Translations under genes and position numbers: made by a program
From: Acidimicrobiaceae bacterium
GTDB taxonomy: Bacteria; Actinomycetota; Acidimicrobiia; Acidimicrobiales; Acidimicrobiaceae
Length of the DNA: 15,774 bases
Assembly (NCBI GenBank): GCA_013044365.1
Contig: JABEUP010000202.1
Coordinates: 1 to 15,774 of the forward strand
Direction of reading: 5' to 3'
Shown: positions 1-6,124 of the stretch, piece after piece
Layout: each line of letters starts with the position of its first letter
Position numbering within the stretch: position 1 is the stretch's first letter
Notes under the pieces: generated by a model
What the model saw: only the letters and a program-made list of their open reading frames with translations
Told to the model about the DNA's origin: nothing
The model's database searches: none

Positions 1-2
1 AA

Positions 3-215
3 AGGATATCCATCTCCCATGCACGTGAGTGCACTCCACGCTGTTGGACCAAGTCAAATCCATCGCAGGTCATGGTCATTTATGGCGGATCTTCCATGGC
101 AGCCGCTAGTTCGACACCAGCGGTTGCCTTCTTGAGTGAGTTTCTAGTTGGCAAAGGGGCTTTGCTGGGAGCAGAACCTAAGACAAAACAAATGAGTCTT
201 CATATTATTTGCTAA
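3..215 (+). pseudogene. Unresolved open frame at the window edge, possible 3' end or remnant of a membrane protein gene
   Basis: One frame stays open from the window edge to a TAA at 213-215 (about 70 codons). Its second half reads as small, hydrophobic residues (SSTPAVAFLSEFLVGKGALL), a little like the last helix region of EamA/DMT transporters. Its first half is not hydrophobic. Frame 1 upstream (positions 1-75) reads SALHAVGPSQI, which also resembles a DMT segment, so a frameshifted remnant is conceivable. Its end overlaps the predicted promoter of the next operon. It could equally be non-coding DNA. The resemblance is by eye only and confidence is low. Confidence 0.2.
180..208 (+). promoter_or_regulatory. 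Predicted sigma70-type promoter of the TSUP-DUF1634-GntR operon
   Basis: The -35 box is AAGACA (180-185, four of six matches to TTGACA). A 17-base spacer follows, then the -10 box TATTAT (203-208, five of six matches to TATAAT). Transcription would start near 215, giving a leader of about 30 bases before the first gene. The ideal spacing, and the palindrome lying exactly at the predicted start point, raise confidence. Confidence 0.5.
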
Positions 216-230
216 CTTGTACGGACAAGT
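215..230 (+). promoter_or_regulatory. Perfect inverted repeat, probable GntR-family operator
   Basis: ACTTGT-ACGG-ACAAGT is a perfect 6-4-6 palindrome starting at the predicted transcription start, where a bound repressor would block initiation. Its core has GT and AC separated by four bases, the general layout of GntR/HutC-type operators, although the usual central TA is CG here. The third gene of the operon encodes a GntR/UTRA regulator, so autoregulation is the simplest reading. The palindrome is seen directly; which protein binds it is inferred. Confidence 0.5.
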
Positions 231-244
231 GATAAACTCAGTTT

Positions 245-1081
245 GTGAACATGTCCTCTTTTGTAATTGAGTTGTTTTTCATCTGTGTTGTCGCAGGTCT
301 GGCGGGGTCGCTTCTTGGAATTGGGGGAGGTATTATTGTTGTCCCGGTTCTAACTCTGTTGTTTCATGTCGATATCCGACTTGCTGTCGGGGCGTCGATC
401 ATCTCAGTTATTGCTACATCTTCCGGCGCGGCTGCAGCCTATGTCAAAGAACATCTGACCAACATGAGAGTGGGAATGTTTCTAGAGATCGCAACTACAA
501 CTGGCGCTATCACAGGCGCTTACGTTGCCGGTCTCGTATCGCAAAAGATCCTGTATGTGGTTTTTGGGGTTATATTGGCCTATTCCTCGATTCAAATGTT
601 CAGGGGACACTTTCGAGACAGTACTCGACCAGTCCCAGAGGATCGTCTTGCTGACGCATTGCAATTGCACGATGCGTATTACGACGAAGCGGAAGGACGT
701 GAAATCCGCTATAAGGTCACACACACCAAGCTTGGCTTATTCCTGATGTATATCGCAGGGATGGTTTCAGGACTGTTGGGCATTGGATCTGGAGCTTTAA
801 AAGTACCGGCAATGGACTTGGCAATGCGCTTACCTATGAAAGTTTCTAGTGCTACCTCAAACTTCATGATTGGAGTGACAGCGGCCGCGTCTGCCGGCGT
901 GTATTTCGCAAGAGGTGACATAGATCCATTTGTGGCAGCTCCGGTGGCAGCTGGGGTTTTAGTTGGCGCAGTGGGCGGATCGAGAATGCTACCACGCCTG
1001 AAGAATGGCGTTATCAGATCATTGTTCGTAATGGTGCTTTTGATTATTTCAATCCAAATGCTATACAAGGGGGTGGCGTAA
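245..1081 (+). CDS. TSUP-family (TauE/SafE) membrane transporter, probable anion exporter
   Basis: Integral membrane protein of 278 residues, a normal length for the 4-toluene sulfonate uptake permease (TSUP, TauE/SafE) family. Members move sulfite, sulfonates, sulfoacetate or other small organic anions across the cytoplasmic membrane. The two internal repeats are plain: GSLLGIGGGIIVVP at residues 21-34 and GLLGIGSGALKVP at 176-188, each opening a bundle of helices. Between the halves lies a charged loop (about 120-160), which I recall as typical of the TSUP members paired with DUF1634 proteins. The substrate cannot be read from sequence. Translation may begin at GTG 245 or at ATG 251 two codons later; neither has a clear ribosome binding site. 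The stop overlaps the next start by one base (TAATG), implying coupled translation. Expression is probably controlled by the palindrome upstream and the GntR protein downstream. Confidence 0.9.
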   Translation: MNMSSFVIELFFICVVAGLAGSLLGIGGGIIVVPVLTLLFHVDIRLAVGASIISVIATSSGAAAAYVKEHLTNMRVGMFLEIATTTGAITGAYVAGLVSQKILYVVFGVILAYSSIQMFRGHFRDSTRPVPEDRLADALQLHDAYYDEAEGREIRYKVTHTKLGLFLMYIAGMVSGLLGIGSGALKVPAMDLAMRLPMKVSSATSNFMIGVTAAASAGVYFARGDIDPFVAAPVAAGVLVGAVGGSRMLPRLKNGVIRSLFVMVLLIISIQMLYKGVA

Positions 1082-1548
1082 TGCCCGACAATGAGGTCGC
1101 TGGCACCTCTGGAACCATCGGTGATCTGGCCAAAGCCGAAGCACTCAGAAAGCAACTCGAGAAGGTTCGACGCGCTGAGCTGATCATTTCCGGCGTTCTT
1201 AGGATAGGTGTTCTTCTTTCACTCAGCATCGTGATAATTGGGGTTGTGGTTGCGTTTGCCAGCAAGCCCGGGGTTTATCTTCACACCAATGCCACAAATA
1301 AAAGTCTGCTAAGCAGGAGTTCCGCATATCCGCACAGTATTTCGACTGTCTTTAGCGGTTTGGCGCATTTACAAGGTGAGGCGATAATTGTCTTCGGGCT
1401 CATAATCCTGTTGGCTACCCCAATGCTTCGGGTTTTGGTTTCTGCATTCATTTTTGCATTTCAGCGCGATCGCTATTTTGTGCCGATCACAGTATTTGTA
1501 TTTTTGATCCTGGTAACTTCGTTTCTGTTGGGTAAGGCTGGTGGGTAA
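1081..1548 (+). CDS. DUF1634 membrane protein, likely partner of the TSUP transporter
   Basis: A 155-residue protein with a charged, helical N-terminus (about 1-35, rich in K, R and E) and three predicted membrane helices near 38-62, 94-115 and 134-152. The pattern LATPMLRVLVSAFIF (about 107-121), followed by a basic FQRDRYF stretch and a last hydrophobic helix ending in SFLLGKAGG, matches my memory of the DUF1634 family. These proteins commonly sit next to TSUP transporters; their role is not established. The start overlaps the transporter stop by one base and the GntR gene begins three bases after the stop, so the three form one transcript. An accessory or gating subunit of the exporter is the natural guess, but nothing in the sequence proves it. 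Confidence 0.8.
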   Translation: MPDNEVAGTSGTIGDLAKAEALRKQLEKVRRAELIISGVLRIGVLLSLSIVIIGVVVAFASKPGVYLHTNATNKSLLSRSSAYPHSISTVFSGLAHLQGEAIIVFGLIILLATPMLRVLVSAFIFAFQRDRYFVPITVFVFLILVTSFLLGKAGG

Positions 1549-1551
1549 CCA

Positions 1552-2337
1552 TTGCGTGCAAACCCCAGAGGAAAACAGGCAGACCAAGATATTGTTGAAT
1601 TAGATTCTTCCAGCCCGGAACCGCTTTGGTCCCAGTTGGTCCAGCACCTTACTCGTTCCCTTGATACCGGCGAATTCAGAGACGGTTTCCCTTCGGAGCA
1701 TGAGTTGGCGAGGCGGTATCAGGTTTCCAGGCATACCGTACGCGAGGGCATTCGACAGCTCACCGAACAGGGAAGGCTCTATTCAGTCCAGGGAAAAGGG
1801 ACCTTTGTCTCACCTTGGCAAGATTACCTTTTTGCAGCTCGGTACAGCATAGCGAAAGAAATTACCAGAAGTGGTCTGGTTGAGTCTTCGGTCGTACTGG
1901 CGCAGACAATTGTGACATTGGAAAGGGATATACCATTGCTCCGCGCCAATGCTGGCGAGGAGGTATTTTTTGTCGAGCGGGTTCGAAAAGCTGGTGATGA
2001 GGTTGTGGCTCTCAATAGGTCTTGGTTTCCAAAGGACCTAGGTCTGAAACTTCTTGGGGTCGATCTTTCCTCAGGTTCTGTCTACGAAGTCCTGGAGGCC
2101 TATTGTGGCGTGGTTATCACCGGTGGTTGGGAGAAAATTCGTGCATCTGTTCCCAATGAGTCTGACCGGCAACTGCTCGAACTCATGGAAAGCGCGCCAG
2201 TGTTGTCGCTTGAGAGGGCGGCTTATTCTGCCGGGAATGTTGTGGAATGGCGGGAAAGCCTTGTTCGAGACGATCGGTTCTACCTAGTTGCGCAATGGGG
2301 ATCGGAGGTTTGGCACGGCGATCGTAGCGATGTTTAG
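1552..2337 (+). CDS. GntR-family transcriptional regulator with a UTRA ligand-binding domain (HutC subfamily)
   Basis: A 261-residue DNA-binding regulator. An N-terminal winged helix spans about residues 20-88 and shows the family hallmarks FPSEHELARRYQVSRHTVRE (46-65) and the wing GKGTFVSP (81-88). The C-terminal half (about 95-250) fits the UTRA domain, which binds a small effector and releases the protein from DNA. The start is TTG 1552; GGTGGG lies just upstream and no better start precedes the helix-turn-helix. It closes the TSUP-DUF1634 operon with a 3-base gap, so it most likely represses that operon through the palindrome at 215-230 and responds to the exported compound or a precursor. 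The family call is firm; target and ligand are inferred. Confidence 0.88.
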   Translation: MRANPRGKQADQDIVELDSSSPEPLWSQLVQHLTRSLDTGEFRDGFPSEHELARRYQVSRHTVREGIRQLTEQGRLYSVQGKGTFVSPWQDYLFAARYSIAKEITRSGLVESSVVLAQTIVTLERDIPLLRANAGEEVFFVERVRKAGDEVVALNRSWFPKDLGLKLLGVDLSSGSVYEVLEAYCGVVITGGWEKIRASVPNESDRQLLELMESAPVLSLERAAYSAGNVVEWRESLVRDDRFYLVAQWGSEVWHGDRSDV

Positions 2338-2401
2338 ACATCTGTGAACAGACTGAGAATAGTGTGAGCGTTTGTCACTACTTCGTGTTATCGTCAGAGT
2401 T

Positions 2402-2971
2402 ATGGTAGTTGAGCCACCAGTTGATCAAAAACAGCTAGATCGGATGAAATCGATCGAGTGGTGTAGGCGGCTACTTGAGAATCTGGATGATTGGTGCATC
2501 CTTGACACCGAAACAACCGGTTTGAAACCCCGGTATTCAAGAGTTGTTGAGATAAGCGTTCTTAGCGGCCGGGGCGAACTAGTTATGGACACCCTCATTG
2601 ATCCGGGTGTGCCGATACCTCAAGAGGTGGCGGATATTCACGGGATTTCTGATGAATTGGTCGTTGGTTCACCATCGATCGTCGAGGCCTGGTTACAATT
2701 GCAGGAGGTAACCAGGAATAAATTAGTGCTCGCCTACAATAGTTCCTTTGACCGTGGAATGCTCTTCTATGAGGCAATCAGGAATGATTTGCCGAAGCTG
2801 AGGAGCGATTGGGAGTGCGTGATGGTGAAGTACTCTGCTTTCGTTGGGATCTGGAACCCCAGATTTGGTAACTATCAGTATCAAAAGCTCCCGTCAGCTG
2901 GGCACAGGTCTCATCTTGATTGTAAAGTGACGCTTGACCTGGTCTATCTTATGGGTGAATCTCAAGCTTGA
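2402..2971 (+). CDS. DEDDh 3'-5' exonuclease, DnaQ-like
   Basis: A 189-residue single-domain exonuclease of the DNA polymerase III epsilon (DnaQ, RNase T) superfamily. All catalytic acids are visible. With numbering from ATG 2402 they are Asp35 and Glu37 in ILDTETTGL (ExoI), Asp117 in YNSSFDRGML (ExoII), and His168 with Asp173 in GHRSHLDC (ExoIII). It removes nucleotides from 3' ends of DNA or RNA; the substrate is unknown, and there is no polymerase, helicase or BRCT domain attached. The frame also allows TTG 2372, adding ten residues (MSLLRVIVRV) that look non-native, or ATG 2444. No start has a strong ribosome binding site, so ATG 2402 is a choice by codon type. It lies about 60 bases after the GntR gene on the same strand and may be co-transcribed, but no functional link to the transporter is evident. 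Confidence 0.82.
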   Translation: MVVEPPVDQKQLDRMKSIEWCRRLLENLDDWCILDTETTGLKPRYSRVVEISVLSGRGELVMDTLIDPGVPIPQEVADIHGISDELVVGSPSIVEAWLQLQEVTRNKLVLAYNSSFDRGMLFYEAIRNDLPKLRSDWECVMVKYSAFVGIWNPRFGNYQYQKLPSAGHRSHLDCKVTLDLVYLMGESQA

Positions 2972-2991
2972 CTGGTTTTTCCTGAAACCAG
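2972..2991 (+). terminator. Hairpin directly after the exonuclease stop codon
   Basis: CTGGTTT (2972-2978) and AAACCAG (2985-2991) form a perfect 7-bp stem with a 6-base loop, starting on the base after the TGA stop. No immediate T-run follows; the nearest (TTTTT) is about 20 bases on. It may be a weak or factor-assisted terminator, or a 3'-end stabilising stem, marking the end of the left-hand operon. Confidence 0.35.
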
Positions 2992-3049
2992 TATCGACGA
3001 ATAGCGCTAGTTTTTGCTCGTAACTTGTCAGGTGCCAATAAGGTGAACT

Positions 3050-3058
3050 TGTTATAAA
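3050..3058 (+). promoter_or_regulatory. Candidate extended -10 promoter for the lpd operon
   Basis: TGTTATAAA reads as an extended -10 element (TG, one base, then TATAAA with five of six matches). The nearest -35-like hexamer, TTGTCA at 3025-3030, is 22 bases away, which is too far, so the call rests on the extended -10 alone. It would give a leader of about 70 bases before lpd, in the 161-base gap after the hairpin. Confidence 0.35.
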
Positions 3059-3128
3059 AAGCGTGGTTTTTGGAGTTGACGATTAGGTTTTTGAACTGGT
3101 GGACTTAGATCCAGCGTTAATCGATCCC

Positions 3129-3136
3129 GGAGGTGA
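3129..3136 (+). promoter_or_regulatory. Strong ribosome binding site of lpd, placed for an ACG codon
   Basis: GGAGGTGA matches the anti-Shine-Dalgarno end of 16S rRNA over eight bases. It overlaps the only canonical in-frame start (GTG 3133-3135), which it therefore cannot serve at normal spacing. Eight bases after GGAGG comes ACG (3142-3144), which opens the reading SDIFDVLVIGGG, just where E3 proteins normally begin. Confidence 0.6.
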
Positions 3137-4539
3137 GTCCTACGTCTGACATATTTGACGTCCTGGTAATCGGTGGTGGTCCAGGTGGTTATGCAGCCGC
3201 TTTATATGGAGCATCCGCAGGATTGTCCGTTGCCGTAGTTGAGAAAGAAAAGGTTGGCGGAACGTGTTTGCATAGAGGGTGCGTGCCCGCCAAGGAATTT
3301 CTTGAGACGGCTGCAGCATTTCGAGGGGTATTGGGAGCTTCGGAATATGGAATTTCTGCAGCTGAAGCCAAGATTGACTTTTCCGTTTCCCAGGCAAGGA
3401 AACAGAAAGTTGTAGACCAACTTTGGAAAGGTCTTTCCGGTCTTATGAAGGGCCGGAAAATTGAGATAATTGAAGGTGTTGGGAAGTACGTTGGCAATGG
3501 ACGGGTTGAAGTTTCTGACGGTCGCGTGCTTGAGGGCCAGAATGTAATTCTTGCCTCCGGTTCGCTGCCAAGATCGATACCCGGATTTGAGGTTGATGGA
3601 AAAATCGTCATGACCTCTGACGAGGTCCTGTCGCTTGAATCACTGCCTTCTAGCGTCGCCGTTATTGGCGGTGGCGCAATCGGTTGCGAGTTTGCCTCGA
3701 TGATGGCCGACCTTGGTGCAAAGGTAACAGTTCTGGAAGTTCTTCCTCAAATATTAACCGGGGTGGACAAGGATGTCGCAGATGTGGTTCTAAAATCATT
3801 TCGGAAAAGAGGGATAAACGTTCATGTAGGGGTGCCGGTTTCTGGTCATACTCCAAACTCAGATTCAAGCGGTACCATTGTACATTTTGGTGATGAGCAG
3901 TCTGTGCCGGTGGAGGCGGTAATCGTATCAGTTGGCCGGCGTCCTAACTCAGACGGACTTTTGGGAGATGGAGCTTCTGTGGACGTGGATCAGCGGGGAT
4001 TCGTCACTGTTGATGAATACATGAGAACCACGGAACAGGGTGTATACGCTGTAGGTGATCTTGTTGCGACCGCACAGCTCGCACACGTTGGTTTTGCGGA
4101 GGCGATTGTGGCAATCAAGCGCATCCTTGGTGAGCAAGTGGTTCCGGTTGACTATTCAAAATTGCCTTGGTGCATCTACTGTCATCCTGAAGTGGCTTTT
4201 GCGGGTCTCACCGAGGAAGCTGCAAGAGCGTCAGGAATGGATATCGTGGTAAAGAAAGATCCGTTTGGTGGCAACTCAAGAGCCCGGATAATCGGCGAAA
4301 CCGATGGGCTAGTCAAGGTGATAGCAGAAAAATTGCCCAATGGTTCGGCTGGCCGCATTGTTGGTGTTCACATGGTTGGTCCGTGGGTGACAGAACAGCT
4401 TGGCCAAGGGTATCTTGCAGTTAACTGGGAAGCGACTCCCGAAGAGATTTCTCAATTCATTCAACCTCATCCGACTCTTTCAGAAGCGTTTGGTGAGACC
4501 GTTTTAGCTTTAACAGGAAGGGGACTTCACGTTGGCTGA
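3133..4539 (+). CDS. lpdA: Dihydrolipoamide dehydrogenase (E3)
   Basis: FAD-dependent disulfide oxidoreductase of 468 residues (465 if started at ACG 3142). It reoxidises the dihydrolipoyl arm of 2-oxoacid dehydrogenase E2, or of glycine cleavage H protein, and passes electrons to NAD+. The N-terminal FAD fold shows VIGGGPGGYAAALYG (12-26). The redox disulfide is Cys45/Cys50 in GGTCLHRGCVPAK. The NAD-binding fold starts at VAVIGGGAIGCEF (about 175-187), and VYAVGDLV is the second FAD contact. The dimerisation domain ends with the catalytic pair His446/Glu451 in PHPTLSEAFGE. A stop lies in frame at 3118-3120, so GTG 3133 is the earliest canonical start, but the ribosome binding site fits ACG 3142 better. 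The stop overlaps the E2 start by 8 bases, indicating coupled synthesis of E3 and E2. Confidence 0.95.
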   Translation: MSPTSDIFDVLVIGGGPGGYAAALYGASAGLSVAVVEKEKVGGTCLHRGCVPAKEFLETAAAFRGVLGASEYGISAAEAKIDFSVSQARKQKVVDQLWKGLSGLMKGRKIEIIEGVGKYVGNGRVEVSDGRVLEGQNVILASGSLPRSIPGFEVDGKIVMTSDEVLSLESLPSSVAVIGGGAIGCEFASMMADLGAKVTVLEVLPQILTGVDKDVADVVLKSFRKRGINVHVGVPVSGHTPNSDSSGTIVHFGDEQSVPVEAVIVSVGRRPNSDGLLGDGASVDVDQRGFVTVDEYMRTTEQGVYAVGDLVATAQLAHVGFAEAIVAIKRILGEQVVPVDYSKLPWCIYCHPEVAFAGLTEEAARASGMDIVVKKDPFGGNSRARIIGETDGLVKVIAEKLPNGSAGRIVGVHMVGPWVTEQLGQGYLAVNWEATPEEISQFIQPHPTLSEAFGETVLALTGRGLHVG

Positions 4540-6022
4540 TATTACAATGCCACAACTGGGCGAGACTGTCACTGAGGGAACAGTTACCAAGTGGCTCAAA
4601 AAGGTGGGCGATTCTGTCGCGCAAGATGAAATTATTTTTGAGGTTTCAACTGACAAGGTAGACTCGGAAGTGCCATCGTCGGCATCGGGTGTCATTACTC
4701 AAATACTCGTTGAGGAGGGTGAGACCGTTGATGTAGGGACTGTGTTGGCGATCGTATCATCCGCTAACGAGGCTCCGGTACAGCCAGCGGCGGAGTCCGC
4801 ACCAACTCGGGCTGCTGATTCTGTACCCGTACCTCCCGCGGCACCGGCACCGGCCGAGGTATCTCCGGTACCAGCACCTGCGTCTCAGCCAGAGCCTATT
4901 CCAGCGCCACAGATCACTCCAGCACCCGAATTACCTGTGCAGGAGGTATCTTTAGGGGGCCAAGCTCCGCAGGGCGAAAATGGATCTCTGCTTTTGTCCC
5001 CAGTGGTTAGAAAACTTATACACGACAACGTGATCGATCCGTCCGACATTGTTGGCACCGGAGCTGGTGGAAGGATAACCCGATCTGACGTATTGACCTA
5101 TCTGGACAAAAAGGCCTCCGAAGGTTTCAAGCCTACGCCCGAGGTTACCACTGCTAAGGTTCCACCGGCCGCTCCAGCCCCATTGTCGGCTCCGCAACCT
5201 CAGGTGCAGCCGCGCGAGGTGCCAACAACTCCATCAGCCGTGTCCTCGTCTAGCAGCGCGCAAATGCCCGCTGCTAGGAACGTTTCGGTTGAGATGAGTA
5301 TCTCCGATCCTCGGGATGAGGTGATCCCGTTCACAAACATTCGCCGGCGGACAGCCGAGCATATGGTTCGGTCGAAGGCAACCTCACCTCACGCGCTTGT
5401 TTCTATTGAAGTGGACTTTGAGAGTGTTGAGAGAGTAAGGAAAGCAATAAGGGAACAATTCCGTAGCGAGGAGGGGTTTTCGCTGACCTACTTGCCGTTC
5501 ATAGCCAGGGCGACGGTGGAGGCTATGAGAACGTTCCCCCATCTGAATGCCTCGGTTGGTGAGGATACGCTGATCGTTCACAAAGACCTAAACCTTTCGA
5601 TTGCCGTCGATCTTGATCAGGAGGGGTTGATTGCCCCGGTAATTCACGGTGCCGATACCAAGAGGCTGCGAGGTTTGGCCCGCGACATCAGGGATCTTGC
5701 CGACAGGGCTCGGTCCAAGCGCCTGACCGCCGATGATATCGCGGGCGGTACCTTTACGATAACTAATCCCGGTCCGTTTGGTACCTTTATGACGGTTTCT
5801 ATAATAAACCAGCCGCAAGTGGCGATTCTTTCCACTGATGGAGTCAAGAGAAAGCCGGTGGTGGTGACACATACCGATGGCTCAGAGTCGATCGCCATCC
5901 ATTCAGTTGGAATAATGGCACTGTCATTTGACCATCGAGTAATAGATGGAGCTTACGCCGCCGCATTCCTTGGTAGGTTGAAAGAGATTATAGAAACTTG
6001 GAACTGGGCTCAAGAACTGTAG
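4532..6022 (+). CDS. sucB: 2-oxoacid dehydrogenase E2 component (dihydrolipoyl acyltransferase)
   Basis: A 496-residue core subunit of a pyruvate, 2-oxoglutarate or branched-chain 2-oxoacid dehydrogenase complex. One lipoyl domain occupies residues 1-76, with the lipoylated lysine Lys42 in STDKVDSEVP. A long Ala/Pro-rich swinging arm covers about 80-150. A peripheral-subunit-binding domain lies at about 153-190 (LSPVVRKLIHDN, GTGAGGRITRSDV). A second flexible linker spans about 195-255, and the catalytic acyltransferase domain runs from about 262 to the end, with His468 and Asp472 in SFDHRVIDGA. The start is TTG 4532, with AAGGGG eight bases upstream. No E1 gene is present, so the acyl substrate is unresolved; the symbol sucB is by general similarity, and dlaT or bkdC would be equally defensible. 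The lipoate-attaching fusion enzyme lies directly downstream and very likely acts on this protein. Confidence 0.9.
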   Translation: MADITMPQLGETVTEGTVTKWLKKVGDSVAQDEIIFEVSTDKVDSEVPSSASGVITQILVEEGETVDVGTVLAIVSSANEAPVQPAAESAPTRAADSVPVPPAAPAPAEVSPVPAPASQPEPIPAPQITPAPELPVQEVSLGGQAPQGENGSLLLSPVVRKLIHDNVIDPSDIVGTGAGGRITRSDVLTYLDKKASEGFKPTPEVTTAKVPPAAPAPLSAPQPQVQPREVPTTPSAVSSSSSAQMPAARNVSVEMSISDPRDEVIPFTNIRRRTAEHMVRSKATSPHALVSIEVDFESVERVRKAIREQFRSEEGFSLTYLPFIARATVEAMRTFPHLNASVGEDTLIVHKDLNLSIAVDLDQEGLIAPVIHGADTKRLRGLARDIRDLADRARSKRLTADDIAGGTFTITNPGPFGTFMTVSIINQPQVAILSTDGVKRKPVVVTHTDGSESIAIHSVGIMALSFDHRVIDGAYAAAFLGRLKEIIETWNWAQEL

Positions 6023-6037
6023 TGAAAATGAAATCCG

Positions 6038-6062
6038 GGGTGGGCTCGTTCCGGGCTCACCC
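6038..6062 (+). terminator. Strong hairpin between the E2 gene and lipBA
   Basis: GGGTGGGCTC (6038-6047) pairs along all ten positions with GGGCTCACCC (6053-6062), two of them G-T wobbles, around a 5-base loop GTTCC. It starts 15 bases after the E2 stop. The + strand downstream is A-rich rather than T-rich (CAAAAATG), so it is not a textbook intrinsic terminator. It may be a partial terminator or an RNA-stability stem that sets the ratio of E2 to the lipoylating enzyme. Confidence 0.4.
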
Positions 6063-6124
6063 TCAAAAATGTATGGAGTCCTTTGAATCCATCGGCTGGC
6101 AATTGCGCATACTAGGAGGCCAGG

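Noticed and set aside
709..1155. 148-codon open frame on the - strand
   Set aside because: It lies opposite the TSUP and DUF1634 genes, has no recognisable domain and no ribosome binding site; it is a shadow of the + strand coding bias.
3022..3052. Repeated AACTTGT (3022-3028, 3046-3052) as further operator half-sites of the GntR regulator
   Set aside because: The 7-base match to the palindrome at 215-230 lacks the second arm in both cases, so chance is the simpler explanation.
3025..3058. Classical promoter TTGTCA / TATAAA before lpd
   Set aside because: The spacing is 22 bases, too long for a normal sigma70 promoter; only the extended -10 element was kept.
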